DNA from: Erinaceus europaeus
Taxonomy: Eukaryota; Chordata; Mammalia; Eulipotyphla; Erinaceidae
Length of the DNA stretch: 64,000 bases
Direction of reading: 5' to 3'
Assembly: GCF_950295315.1 (NCBI RefSeq)
Contig: NC_080176.1
Coordinates: 31,007,669-31,071,668 of the forward strand
Shown here in pieces: positions 54,946 to 64,000 of this stretch. The notes beneath the pieces were generated by a model. That model saw nothing but the letters and a program-made list of their open reading frames with translations. It searched no databases and was not told the DNA's origin. Positions within the stretch are counted from its first letter, which is position 1. Each line of letters starts with the position of its first letter. The position numbers and the translations under genes are program-made.

Positions 54946-57900
54946 GAAAAGTGTATCTCAATGGACTCTTGACAGTGGAAGATGTCCTTGATTCTCTGTG
55001 ACTGCTTCGCGCTGTGGGGTTGTCTTTTGAACCTCATCTTCAGGGCTTTTAACTAAATATCAGTAGTATTTCTGAAGTGGTGTATTTTTTAAATAGCTGT
55101 TTGTTGGATTGTTTTATTGCTCACTTTGAAAATAGCACTCTAAGGAGGATTCTTATATTTTATAAGGAATGACCTTTGTGTTAGATGTTCTGTTTTAAAA
55201 TATGAAGATACATGCAGTATTAACTGCATTTTTTAGCTCATGAATATTGCAATGAAAATTAAACTGAAGCCATACTGAATTATGTGCTTTGTTTGAGATG
55301 TTGTCCTATTTGTTTTTAGAGAGTACCCGAGACTCAAGCAGAGAAAACCTTGGTGACCTACCCCTTGTCATTGTACTTGACCCTCTGTCCCATTAGACCT
55401 GCTTTGCCACAGACTCCAGCTGTCTTACTGCATTTGGGCTTCCACTGAGCCTTAATAATGTTTAAAATAGCCCATTTTTGTCATTTTAAAATGAATTCTG
55501 CAGTACTGTTGATGCAAGTGTTGACAATTTTATAAACAAGTGCGTATGAGGAAGCTCTTAGAGGCTCGCTGGGTTTCTTCATACCTTGTTGGTGTTTGAC
55601 CCCAACAGGATTGCTCAAAAGCAGGCACCAGAGTGACTCACATATATTACCTAGTCCTGTCAGTGCCACCTGGTTATCTTTCAGGACTCCTGATGAGCTC
55701 TGTCCTGTTGCCTGCTGCAACGCTTCACCTGCATTCATTGTTCATGGCTCTGCAGAAGCTGCCACTCCTCTCACTGCCTGCCTGCAGTGATGCTGTTGTA
55801 GAGGTCATTCTGTGATCACTGTTTTCACATACATTTGCTCAGGAAGCATTTTTCCTGAAATCATGTAGTACAAAGCTGGACAGGCCCTAACTGCAAGTGA
55901 TAGCTCTGAGTTGTCAAGATTGACCACTAGTAGATTCAGTAGACTATTTTCTAATTGAGTTTTTTTTTCCAAAATATCATTGGCAGCTATGTTTCTGCCC
56001 AGTGCCAGTAGACATTATCTTGCAAAAATGGTGTTCCCAAAATGACTGTTGACTAGAAAAAAGCCTTGTCAAGTAACAGTGTTATATTCTTCTCTTCTTA
56101 AAACAGCATGCCAGTTCTCCCAGAAAAGAGGCTTTTATAAATTAGGTAACTGAAATTCTTTTTCTTCTAGACTGCACTCTCATTTTCCTTAACTTGGTCA
56201 TCTGTTATGAATTCTTCATTCTACAAATGTTGATGACATTCTGCAGAGTTAGAATGTGGATATGAATGAAATCTGAAAATATTGTCTCTCTGCCATTGGG
56301 GGCTAAGCACCATTAACTTTTTCTTTATCATCAGGGAAGTTCTGATGTAGTAAGACATTGTATTTGACCTTCTGGTTTTTGGGCTCATCAAGTTCAGGAA
56401 ATATTTTTCTCTCTAAAGCCAAACAGCATAAAAACCGCAGAAGAATTTTTGTTTAAGTAGCAAAACCTCCACTTAGGATTTAACAATTGCCTGAAGTGTG
56501 TCAACAGCAAGCAGCATTTGTTTTTAATGCATTGCTGTGAGAGCAGAAATGCTACTCCCTTGGAGATGAGTGCAGATTGGCCTACTGAACACTTGCTAAT
56601 GAAATTATCACACCATTCGAGATTCTTAATGGCTTTTGATTTTAAAAGTACTATCATCAGATTTCTTGAACAAATAATGAAGAGTGTGGGGAAATCACCT
56701 GCTGCTCAGGTGAAATCTGAGGCTATGTAATGGATCCTGCACACACTGCTGGGAGATTGAATGGCACTTTTTGAAACTGAAGCAGCCCACTTGCATAATT
56801 TAGCATCATCTGCTTCCTATCGTTTTGTATTCAGACTCTGAATTTGTGTTTTTCTAATAAATATGGCAGCAGGGAGAATAGAGAGAGGTGGTAAGGGATG
56901 TGAGTGTGCAGTTCTGTATGAATTTGGTTCGGAGGTCAGTTCATATATGCAGCCTGGCCTCCCTGGCTCACTAAGTAGAGTGAGGAGATAAATTGTCATG
57001 GGAAAAATACTGGTAGGGAAGGGTAAGGAGCTAAAAAAATTTCCCTAGTGATTCTGACCCTGCTCTTTCCTGCCTCCTCTTTATATTTGACAATTCATCT
57101 TTTTTCTTCCCTTACTGTCTCCAGGCTACACCTCCATCTCACTTTTCTTTCTAATGTCTTTTGCTGGCTCTTGATTCAGGGCTACATTTGGTCTAAAAGT
57201 TGCAGCTTGGTTCCTCCCTCTACTGACCTGCTGATTTATTTTATTTAACAATTACACTTATCTTGTTTCAGTTCTTGTTATAGTTTAATATTATTGTACT
57301 AACTGCCATTAGTAGACCCTTAAAAAAAGGTTAGTTAGCTCCCATAACCAACTAAGTAAAGGTAAAGGCCCTTAGTGCCGGACATTTTGGGCCCTGACTC
57401 ATCTGGCTATAGCATACCTTGCCAGCTACCTCTCCTGCTCCCAATTTTCCACAAACACCAACCTGCTTTTTGCAGGAGGCCTGTGTGTTCTCCCCACAAC
57501 TTAATTTGTGTCTATGCTATTCCTTTTGTTTGTTATGGCTTTCTTCAAAAGTCATAGTTGTTTTTCACTATGTCCTAGTGATTTCATTATCACTTTTCTG
57601 AGCTAACTGTATTTTAGTTGAAACTCCTGTGACTTTTCTTTTATCACTAGTGTGGCCCAGAATTTTAAGACAATTTTGAGGCACACAATAAAGCATAAAT
57701 CAGGACTTTCTCTGAAGCCAGGATATACAGTAATTCTGTAATTTACTCTAGATCTCTTTCATCCTGCACCCTATCTTCAAATTGTCTGCATCTCTCTCCT
57801 CCTCACTAAGGATCAAATTCCCCGAGGGTATTAGCCTGCTTGTGTTGCACAGGAAGAAGTGAAATCCTCTGCTATTCCTGGATTGAAAACCTTGACTTAG

Positions 57901-58257
57901 CAGTCTCATGTTCTCCATTTATGTTCCTGAAACCTTTAAATCCATTCTCATGTCATAACTAGTGTGACTTAAAAATATCTATCTTTGATCATGTGATTCC
58001 CACACATACGTCCTAAAAATGGCTTCTCAGTGTGTTGAAATAAAACACAGACTCCTGAGCTGCAGTACTGGCTTATGCCTCTCATTTCCTCAGCTTCTCC
58101 TGATATCGCCTCTGCCTTTCGTTTTCCCCAGCATGCAAAATCCCTTCCCTCATCAAGGGCTTCACAAATGTTATTTTAATTTCTCTAATTGAAGTGGTCT
58201 TCCTTCTGCTGTTTGCAGGATGACTTTTTAGTCCTTCAGGCCTGCAGTTGAAACATT

Positions 58258-58498
58258 ACCGTTTCTTGTTTTTATTGTTGTTGTGGTTATTATTGTTGAT
58301 GCCATTGTTGGATAGGACAGAGAGAAATGGAGAAAGGAGGGGGAGAGAATGATAGACACCTGCAGACCTGCTTCACCGCCTGTGAAGTGACTCCCCTGCA
58401 GGTGTGGAGTGGGGACTCGAACCGGGATCCTTATGCCAGTAGTCCTTGTGCTTTGCGCCATGTACACTTAATCCACTGCGCTACTGCCTGACTCCCAG
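58258..58498 (-). mobile_element. Family A SINE
   Basis: TTTTTATTGTTGTTGTGG, GGGACTCGAACCGGGATCC and GCGCTACTGCCTGACTCCC. An A-rich strand complement (T-run) follows at 58501. Confidence 0.88.
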
Positions 58499-58762
58499 AG
58501 TTTTTTTTTTTTTTTTTTAAGAGAAAAGAAAAAGTTTAATTACATTTGTAAAGAGAATCTGCATGGGTGTAAATTTCAAAGTTAATGAGCAAAATGAGAG
58601 TCTCTATTTTGGGCTAAGGAGGGGGATGGGGCCTAGGGCTTCAAGGAGTGGTGGTGGTGGAGCTCACATTTGAGGAGAGGGGATTCATATCCTGAAGAGG
58701 GGGGGATCTCTCTCACTTGATATGTAGATAGGTCTCTACCTTTGTACCACAGGGCATTTTTT

Positions 58763-59003
58763 TTAATATAAAAAGGAAAAACTGCAAAATTATAGGATAA
58801 CAGGGGCACAACTGCACACAATTCCTACCACCAGAACTCTGTATCCCATCCCCTTCCTTGATAGCTTTCCTGTTCTTTAACCATCTGGGAGTATGGACCA
58901 AGGTTATTGTGGGATGCAGAAGGTGAAAGGTCTGGCTAGGTCTGGCTTCTGTAATTGCTTTCCTGCTGAACATAGATGTTGACAGGTCAATCCATACTCC
59001 CAG
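58763..59003 (-). mobile_element. L1-3'UTR-type repeat with target duplication
   Basis: A 15-bp duplication CACAGGGCATTTTTT at 58748-58762 and 59004-59018. 5'-truncated, with an AT-rich tail on the left. About the same part of the family as 44961-45219. Confidence 0.85.
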
Positions 59004-59109
59004 CACAGGGCATTTTTTAGTCTTTTTCCTCTATGCCCACCTTTAAAATTTCCTAATAGTTGACACAACATGTAAGAGAATATATTTTTCCTGGTATCCT
59101 TCCTTAGTG

Positions 59110-59240
59110 TTTGCCTATTCTAATTGATTGCAAGTTCTGCAGGCAAATGCCATATCCATTTTCTCTAGCCCATTATTTGTACCTCATTGCTTGGCACATG
59201 GAAGGCAATGCTCAATAATTAAAGTTGAGTGATTGAGCAC
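59110..59240 (+). mobile_element. L2/MIR-type fossil
   Basis: ATTGCAAGTTCTGCAGGCAAA, TACCTCATTGCTTGGCACATG and GCAATGCTCAATAATTAAAG match the well-known phrase order of L2/MIR3-type 3' ends. Confidence 0.65.
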
Positions 59241-59420
59241 TAAATAACTATCTTTCCAATTGATGACATTAACCACAATTTTTTGTTCCATTCCAACATT
59301 ACTTACAGAAAAAAAAAAGCCAAAGCAATATGACTTTCCCTTCATGTGAAGATATGAATATAAGATGAGGCATTGATCAGTACTTACACGCCACATAAAA
59401 AATGATTCCAAGAAATTTGT

Positions 59421-59562
59421 GCGGAGGTAGATAGCATAATGGTAATGCAAAGAGGCTTTCATGCCTGAGGTTTCCAAAGTCCCAGGCTCAATCCCCACTT
59501 TACCACCATAAGCCAGAGCTGAGCAGTGCTCTGATATAAAAAAATAAATAAATAAAGGTAAA
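59421..59562 (+). mobile_element. Family B SINE
   Basis: GCGGAGGTAGATAGCATAATGG, CCCAGGCTCAATCCCCAC, GAGCTGAGCAGTGCTCTG and an AAATAAATAAATAAA tail. Confidence 0.88.
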
Positions 59563-59618
59563 TTTATTGTCCCACTTTCCCTCTGTATAAAATATTTTGA
59601 CTTTAGAAAGCAGTTTTA

Positions 59619-59929
59619 GGGGCTGGGCGATAATGCAGCGGGTTCAGTGCACATAGTTTCAAAGTAAAACGACCAGCATGAGAACCCCAGTTTGAGCCCC
59701 TGGCTCCCCACCTGCAGGGAAGTCGCTTCACAAGCTATGAAACATGTTTGCAGGTATCTATCTTTCTCTCCCCCTCTCTGTCTTCCTGTTCTCTATTTCT
59801 TTCTGTCCTATCCAACAACAATGACAGCAATAACAACAATAAACAACAAAAGGGGGAAAATACCCTCTAGGAGCAGTGGATTTGTAGTGCAGGCAGGGAG
59901 CCCCATCAGTAACCCTGGAGGCAAAAAAA
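59619..59929 (+). mobile_element. Family A SINE with target duplication
   Basis: A 12-bp duplication AAAGCAGTTTTA at 59607-59618 and 59930-59941. B-box GTTTGAGCCCC. The body is slightly shortened. Confidence 0.9.
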
Positions 59930-59984
59930 AAAGCAGTTTTATTTCATTATCTTTTCCAGTAACCTAACATTCATCCTCTCCCTA

Positions 59985-60125
59985 TTTGCTCATGCAGCAA
60001 GCATTTGTCCATTGTGTGCTTGCCTATACTGGTGATTCTGACATAGCAGAAAGGATGCACACAATAACTCTGCCTTCCATACACTTGCAGCTTGGTGGAG
60101 CTATCCTAAACTCCTGGAGAACTCT
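59985..60125 (+). mobile_element. Possible L2 fossil
   Basis: AGCAAGCATTTGTCCATTGTG, GATTCTGACATAGCAGAAAGG and ACACTTGCAGCTTGGTGGAG follow the L2 3'-end order. The open frame here is therefore not a gene. Confidence 0.5.
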
Positions 60126-60984
60126 TAGCATAAATGAGGCTGAGGCTGACAGACTAGCTGCAATTAAAAGGAGACATATCCCTCCATATATGTCAATTAT
60201 CTTTCAGCAAAACTGGAGAAAGGGGAGTGACACAGTTGAGCAACTCTTAGAGACAGTAGACCTTCAGGTATATGTTCTTTTAAATTGTTTATTTCTCACT
60301 ATGCTATGTTTTTTGACCTTGTCACTGCCTTTTTAAGAAACTGAGAATAATCCTCTGTTCCACTGAAGGCATGAGTAATTGTGCTGTATTGCTTGAGAGA
60401 TTTCTTGGGTTTTGGTTTTTACATATAAGAGCTTTGACATTCTCTCTCTTTTTTTTTTTTTTTACCTCTGATTTATTAAAACCTGAGTGAGTCTCCAGTG
60501 TTTCTTGAAACTGTCTTTTTGATAGATGTAGGTCACAAAAAATGGTATATTTGTGTGTAATTGTTTTGTTATGGTTACAAGTCTAGTTGTAGTCTCTTAT
60601 TCCTAGAATTCTTCCTATCAAAAATTCATATTTTTATCCAGAACTCAAGCTTTTGTTATGCTAATCTCAATAAGCCAGGAACATAAGGTGTCTTTATCAC
60701 TTGTTATCTTTTCTGTTTACTTGATAGTAGATAATTATTTTCAATTCAAGTAGAACTTGAAATATTCTCAAATATTCAAAGTGAACATTTGAATAGAAGT
60801 TGAGGTCTCCTATCTGAAGAAAGAGTATTGATGGGAGATTGTGCAGTGAGTGATCTGAGGAATAGAGTGGAGGCCAGTTCTTAACTTATTAGCAAGATAC
60901 TTCCTTTTTCAAAGGATACTTTGTATATTCCTTTTAATTTTTTTTTTCTGAAATTCTTTACTTTCTTAGAAAATATTATTAATT

Positions 60985-61108
60985 TGGTGAGGGAGGTAGC
61001 ATAATAATTATTTAACAAGACTTTTGTATCTGAAGCTTCAGAGTCTCTGCTTCAGCCCCTTGCACCACTACATGCCAGAGCTGAATAGGCTCTGGTAAAT
61101 AAATAAAT
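60985..61108 (+). mobile_element. Family B SINE, diverged
   Basis: GAGGGAGGTAGCATAATAATT, GCTTCAGCCCCTTGCACCAC and GCCAGAGCTGAATAGGCTCTGG, with an AAATAAATAAATG tail. Confidence 0.8.
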
Positions 61109-61189
61109 GATGATTTCCCAGTGAATTCTCATAACCCTGTTTTTTCAACGTAGCTCACTCCTCCTCTTACAGTATAGTTTACCCTTTTA

Positions 61190-61290
61190 TTCAGTCACTA
61201 GACATTTATTGACAGTATTCTCCTGTGGACAAGGCATGATTTCAGGTGCATATCGCAAGTAAAGTGACAAAAATATCTGCACCAGTAGAA
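61190..61290 (+). mobile_element. Possible L2 fossil
   Basis: TCACTAGACATTTATTGACAG, GACAAGGCATGATTTCAGG and AAGTAAAGTGACAAAAATATC resemble the L2 3' end. Confidence 0.5.
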
Positions 61291-61949
61291 GATGTATCCT
61301 CATGAATTCTGTTTTTTTAGTTGCTGACAGCTTCTAGTTAAATGTCTAAACAGTGGGACTTGGAGATGGAGCATTTACTTTACCATGTGCCGGGCCTGGG
61401 GTTCACGTTCCAGTACCATGTGACACTGTCATAGCACCTGAAGAAGTTGCATGGATGGTGCCTCTCTCTTTTTCTATCAAATGGAAAAAGGGAGGGAGGG
61501 AAGGAAAGTGCCAGCCTAGTGGAATCATGCATGTGTGAGGCCCTTGTGAGGGGGAGAGAGTGTCTATTTTTTTTTCAGCTTCCTAATTCATAAGCCCAAG
61601 TGATTATTATGAGTTTTGTCACTTGTATCATCCACAAACATTTCAGGGTATTTCATATTGAAATTTGTGAGAATTGTCCTAAATATTTGCTTTCTTTTCA
61701 TTTTCCTCTGTTAATGTCTTCATGGTTTGCTAAACATCCAGGTTATAAATCTGATCATGACAGAAACTGGAAGCCATATTCTTTCACTTGTACTCACTTC
61801 TCATAGTTGTATATCCTGTATGTCCTCTGTATTTCTCATTTGTCCTCCTCTGTTTGCCGTTTTTTGCCACTCGACTGCTTCAGCTATTCCTCTTTTGGAC
61901 TATACTAGCCTGCTTAAGTAAATGGCTATTTAATTTAATATTTAATTTT

Positions 61950-62216
61950 TTATTGCTGAATGGGTTATTATTGGGGTTAGGTACTGACACTGTGAATCCA
62001 CAGCTTTTGGTGGCCATTATTTATTTATTTATTTTTTAATTAGGATGGAGAGAACTTGAGAAACGATGGGGAAATAGAAAAGGAGAGAGAGATAGATGCC
62101 TGCAGACCTGCTTCATAGCTAGTGAAACAGACATGCAGGTGAGAAGCAGGGCTCAAACACAGGTCCTTGTGCTTGGTAATATGTGTGCTTAACTGTTGCT
62201 CCACCACCCAGCCCCC
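61950..62216 (-). mobile_element. Family A SINE, older
   Basis: GGGTTATTATTGGGGTTAGG, GTGAATCCACAGCTTTTGG, GCTCAAACACAGGTCC and CTCCACCACCCAGCCCC. Confidence 0.82.
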
Positions 62217-62534
62217 CTCTTAAGTGAATCTTTCTCTGCACATGTTTTTATGCCTTCTGTAACTATTCCATTTTCCTCTTTGTGCTCCCTAGCCTGAATA
62301 TCTCTATCACATTAGCCTTTTCTGTCTTCTAACATTCCTTCCTCTATTCACTCCCACGACATTGAGTTCCCTTTGCCATAGTAAGTCTGGTGTTAGTTTC
62401 ATCCTCAAAAATTCTTTTGAATCCAAAATAGATTTTTCTATTAGAATAACTTATAGATGGGGGGGAAAATAGAGGACAGTGAAAACAAAATTCAGGGAGA
62501 TAGGCTAAAGCAGTTATAAAGAGAAGCCTTTTGT

Positions 62535-62737
62535 TTTAAATGTTTGTTTCATTATCTTTATCTATTTATTGGATAGAAACAGTCAGAAATTGGGAGGGTA
62601 GCAGGGAGAGAGGGAGAGAGACAGAGACACCTGCAATACTGCTTTACCACTCACAAAACTTTCCTTTTGCAGGTGGGGACTCGGGGGTTGAACCTGGGTA
62701 CTTGCACAACCTGTTGTACCACCACACCAGCCCTGAA
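62535..62737 (-). mobile_element. Family A' SINE
   Basis: TCTATTTATTGGATAGAAAC, CTTTTGCAGGTGGGGACTC, GGGTTGAACCTGGGTAC and CCACCACACCAGCCC. Confidence 0.82.
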
Positions 62738-63006
62738 AAACTATTTTTTATCATTATAGTTACTAGATACTTATGTTGGGGTGGCAGTTATTGATAATAG
62801 CAAGGCTTTTGCTTATGGAAGTGTTTTTCAGACTTATTATTGAAAGTCAAGACGCCCCTGTTTGAACTGTTTGGAAGCTTTACATCTCCATTAGAGCTAA
62901 TTTTGCTTTGATGTGGGTAAAGTCTTTATGGGGTCACTCCCAGGAACACTAGACTTTATCTGAGTATTTTCATTCTGCTGTGTTAATATTAAAAATAAAA
63001 GCTTTC

Positions 63007-63352
63007 AGGGGTCGGGCGGTGGGTTAAGCGCATGTGGCACAAAGCGCAGGGACCGGCATAAGGATCCCGGTTCGAGCCCCCAGCTCCCCACCAGCAGGGG
63101 AGTCGCTTCACAGGCGGTGAAGCAGGTCTGCAGGTGTCTATCTTTCTCTCCCCCTCTCTGTCTTCCCCTCCTCTCTCCAGTTTTCTCTGTCTTATCCAAC
63201 AATGAACAACATCAACAATGGCACTAATAATGACCACAGCGAGGCTACAGCAACAAGGGCAACAAAAAGGGGGGGAAAATGGCCTCCAGGAGCGGTGGAT
63301 TCATGGTGCAGGCACCAAGCCCAGCAATAACCCTGGAGGGAAAAAAATAAAT
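63007..63352 (+). mobile_element. Family A SINE, full length, young
   Basis: A perfect 14-bp duplication AAATAAAAGCTTTC at 62993-63006 and 63353-63366. Consensus-like B-box GGTTCGAGCCCC. A few bases of the A-box region are missing (GTCGGGCGGTGGGTTAAG). Confidence 0.93.
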
Positions 63353-63714
63353 AAATAAAAGCTTTCCTTGATGCAAGAGCATTTCTGTTACCAATCACTT
63401 TTGTAAATGCTGTGAAGAATTCAAGATGTGAATTTTGTATTGCTTTATTTTTTAATTAGGAGACTGAAAAATTGCCAAAATATGCTAAAAAGTTTCTTTG
63501 AAGGAAGTACACCATTATAGTTTCCCCCCCTCCACAAATATTCCATATTTTTCTCAACAAATCAAGGAACAAAACAAGGAAAATGATGTTTGTAGAAAGC
63601 AGTACTAACCCTTCAACTTTTCTTTTGTACTCTTTGAGTTGCTCAGCTTCCACATATCTTTTTGCAAAATATTAGTTGAAGTATTATTGTTTGTTTCATT
63701 TTGTTGATATTTGT

Positions 63715-63848
63715 TTTTTTATTCTATTTACTAGAGCACTACTTAGCTTTGGCTTGTGGTGGTCCTTAGGATTAAACCTGGTACCTTTGAGCCTCAGGCA
63801 TGGATGGACATCTGTTGCATAAACCTCTGTGTTATCTCCCTGGCATAA
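63715..63848 (-). mobile_element. Family B SINE, diverged
   Basis: ACTAGAGCACTACTTAGCTT, GGATTAAACCTGGTACC, GAGCCTCAGGCATGGATGG and TGTGTTATCTCCCTGGC. Confidence 0.8.
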
Positions 63849-63919
63849 AAGTGCTATTTCTTCTTCAAAGAGACTTGTTAATTTAGAAATGAGAAAGAGC
63901 CAAAGTGTCACTCTTTTTT

Positions 63920-64000
63920 AAAAACATTTTATTTATTTATGTATTTATTTATTTTAAATATTTATTCCCTTTTGTTGCCCTTATTGTTTTATGTTGTAGT
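63920..64000 (-). mobile_element. Family A SINE cut by the window end
   Basis: TTTATTTATTTATTTTAAAT followed by CCCTTTTGTTGCCCTTATTG is the tail and start of the body. The head lies outside the window. Confidence 0.8.

Noticed and set aside
59986..60336. 116-codon frame on the + strand as a possible AUTS2 exon
   Set aside because: It matches no AUTS2 segment I know, has no clear acceptor/donor pair, and its first part looks like an L2 fossil.

Overview
The window is vertebrate nuclear DNA, almost certainly from a hedgehog (Erinaceus europaeus or a close erinaceid). It is intronic sequence around one coding exon. The organism call rests on three things. One is the very abundant tRNA-derived SINEs of a kind I associate with hedgehog. 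Another is a Vingi-type LINE, a clade reported among mammals only from hedgehogs as far as I recall. The third is mammalian L1, L2/MIR and ERV remnants. There are no operons, bacterial genes or CRISPR arrays, and nearly every long open frame lies inside a repeat.

The one host coding feature is the exon at 39557-39769 on the + strand: 213 nt, 71 codons, phase 0 at both ends, with a consensus acceptor and donor. Its peptide matches the N-terminal region of AUTS2 (exon 2). On that reading, bases 1-39556 are the end of intron 1 and 39770-64000 the start of intron 2, both very long in AUTS2.

Layout: 1-15140 is intron with scattered SINEs and simple repeats. 15399-18796 is a cluster of a short Vingi 3' fragment, a solo gammaretrovirus-like LTR on the - strand, a SINE, and a complete 2.35-kb non-autonomous ERVK-like provirus. 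The provirus has two LTRs, a lysine-type primer-binding site, a polypurine tract and a perfect 6-bp target duplication. 20-32.7 kb is SINE-dense. 32819-34111 is a 1.29-kb L1-3'UTR-type insertion with a 17-bp duplication. 37298-38753 is a 5'-truncated Vingi LINE nested in an older SINE. Then come the exon and a 2.3-kb stretch with no recent insertion. 41699-47609 is a full-length-ended L1 on the - strand with an internal ORF2 deletion and three later insertions. 47.6-64 kb is intron with more SINEs, separated by repeat-poor stretches, the longest at about 54950-58255.

SINE families are named here by appearance only. Family A is the long tRNA-derived form (about 290-350 bp). A' is an older form with a shorter body. 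B is a short form of about 130 bp. C is about 150 bp with a distinct head. D is a rare old head. Family A was active recently: four copies have 12-15 bp target duplications that are perfect or nearly so. I found no new multi-gene system. The most unusual objects are the non-autonomous ERV with its 21-bp coding-like minisatellite, the Vingi insertion, and the L1-type 3'UTR element.
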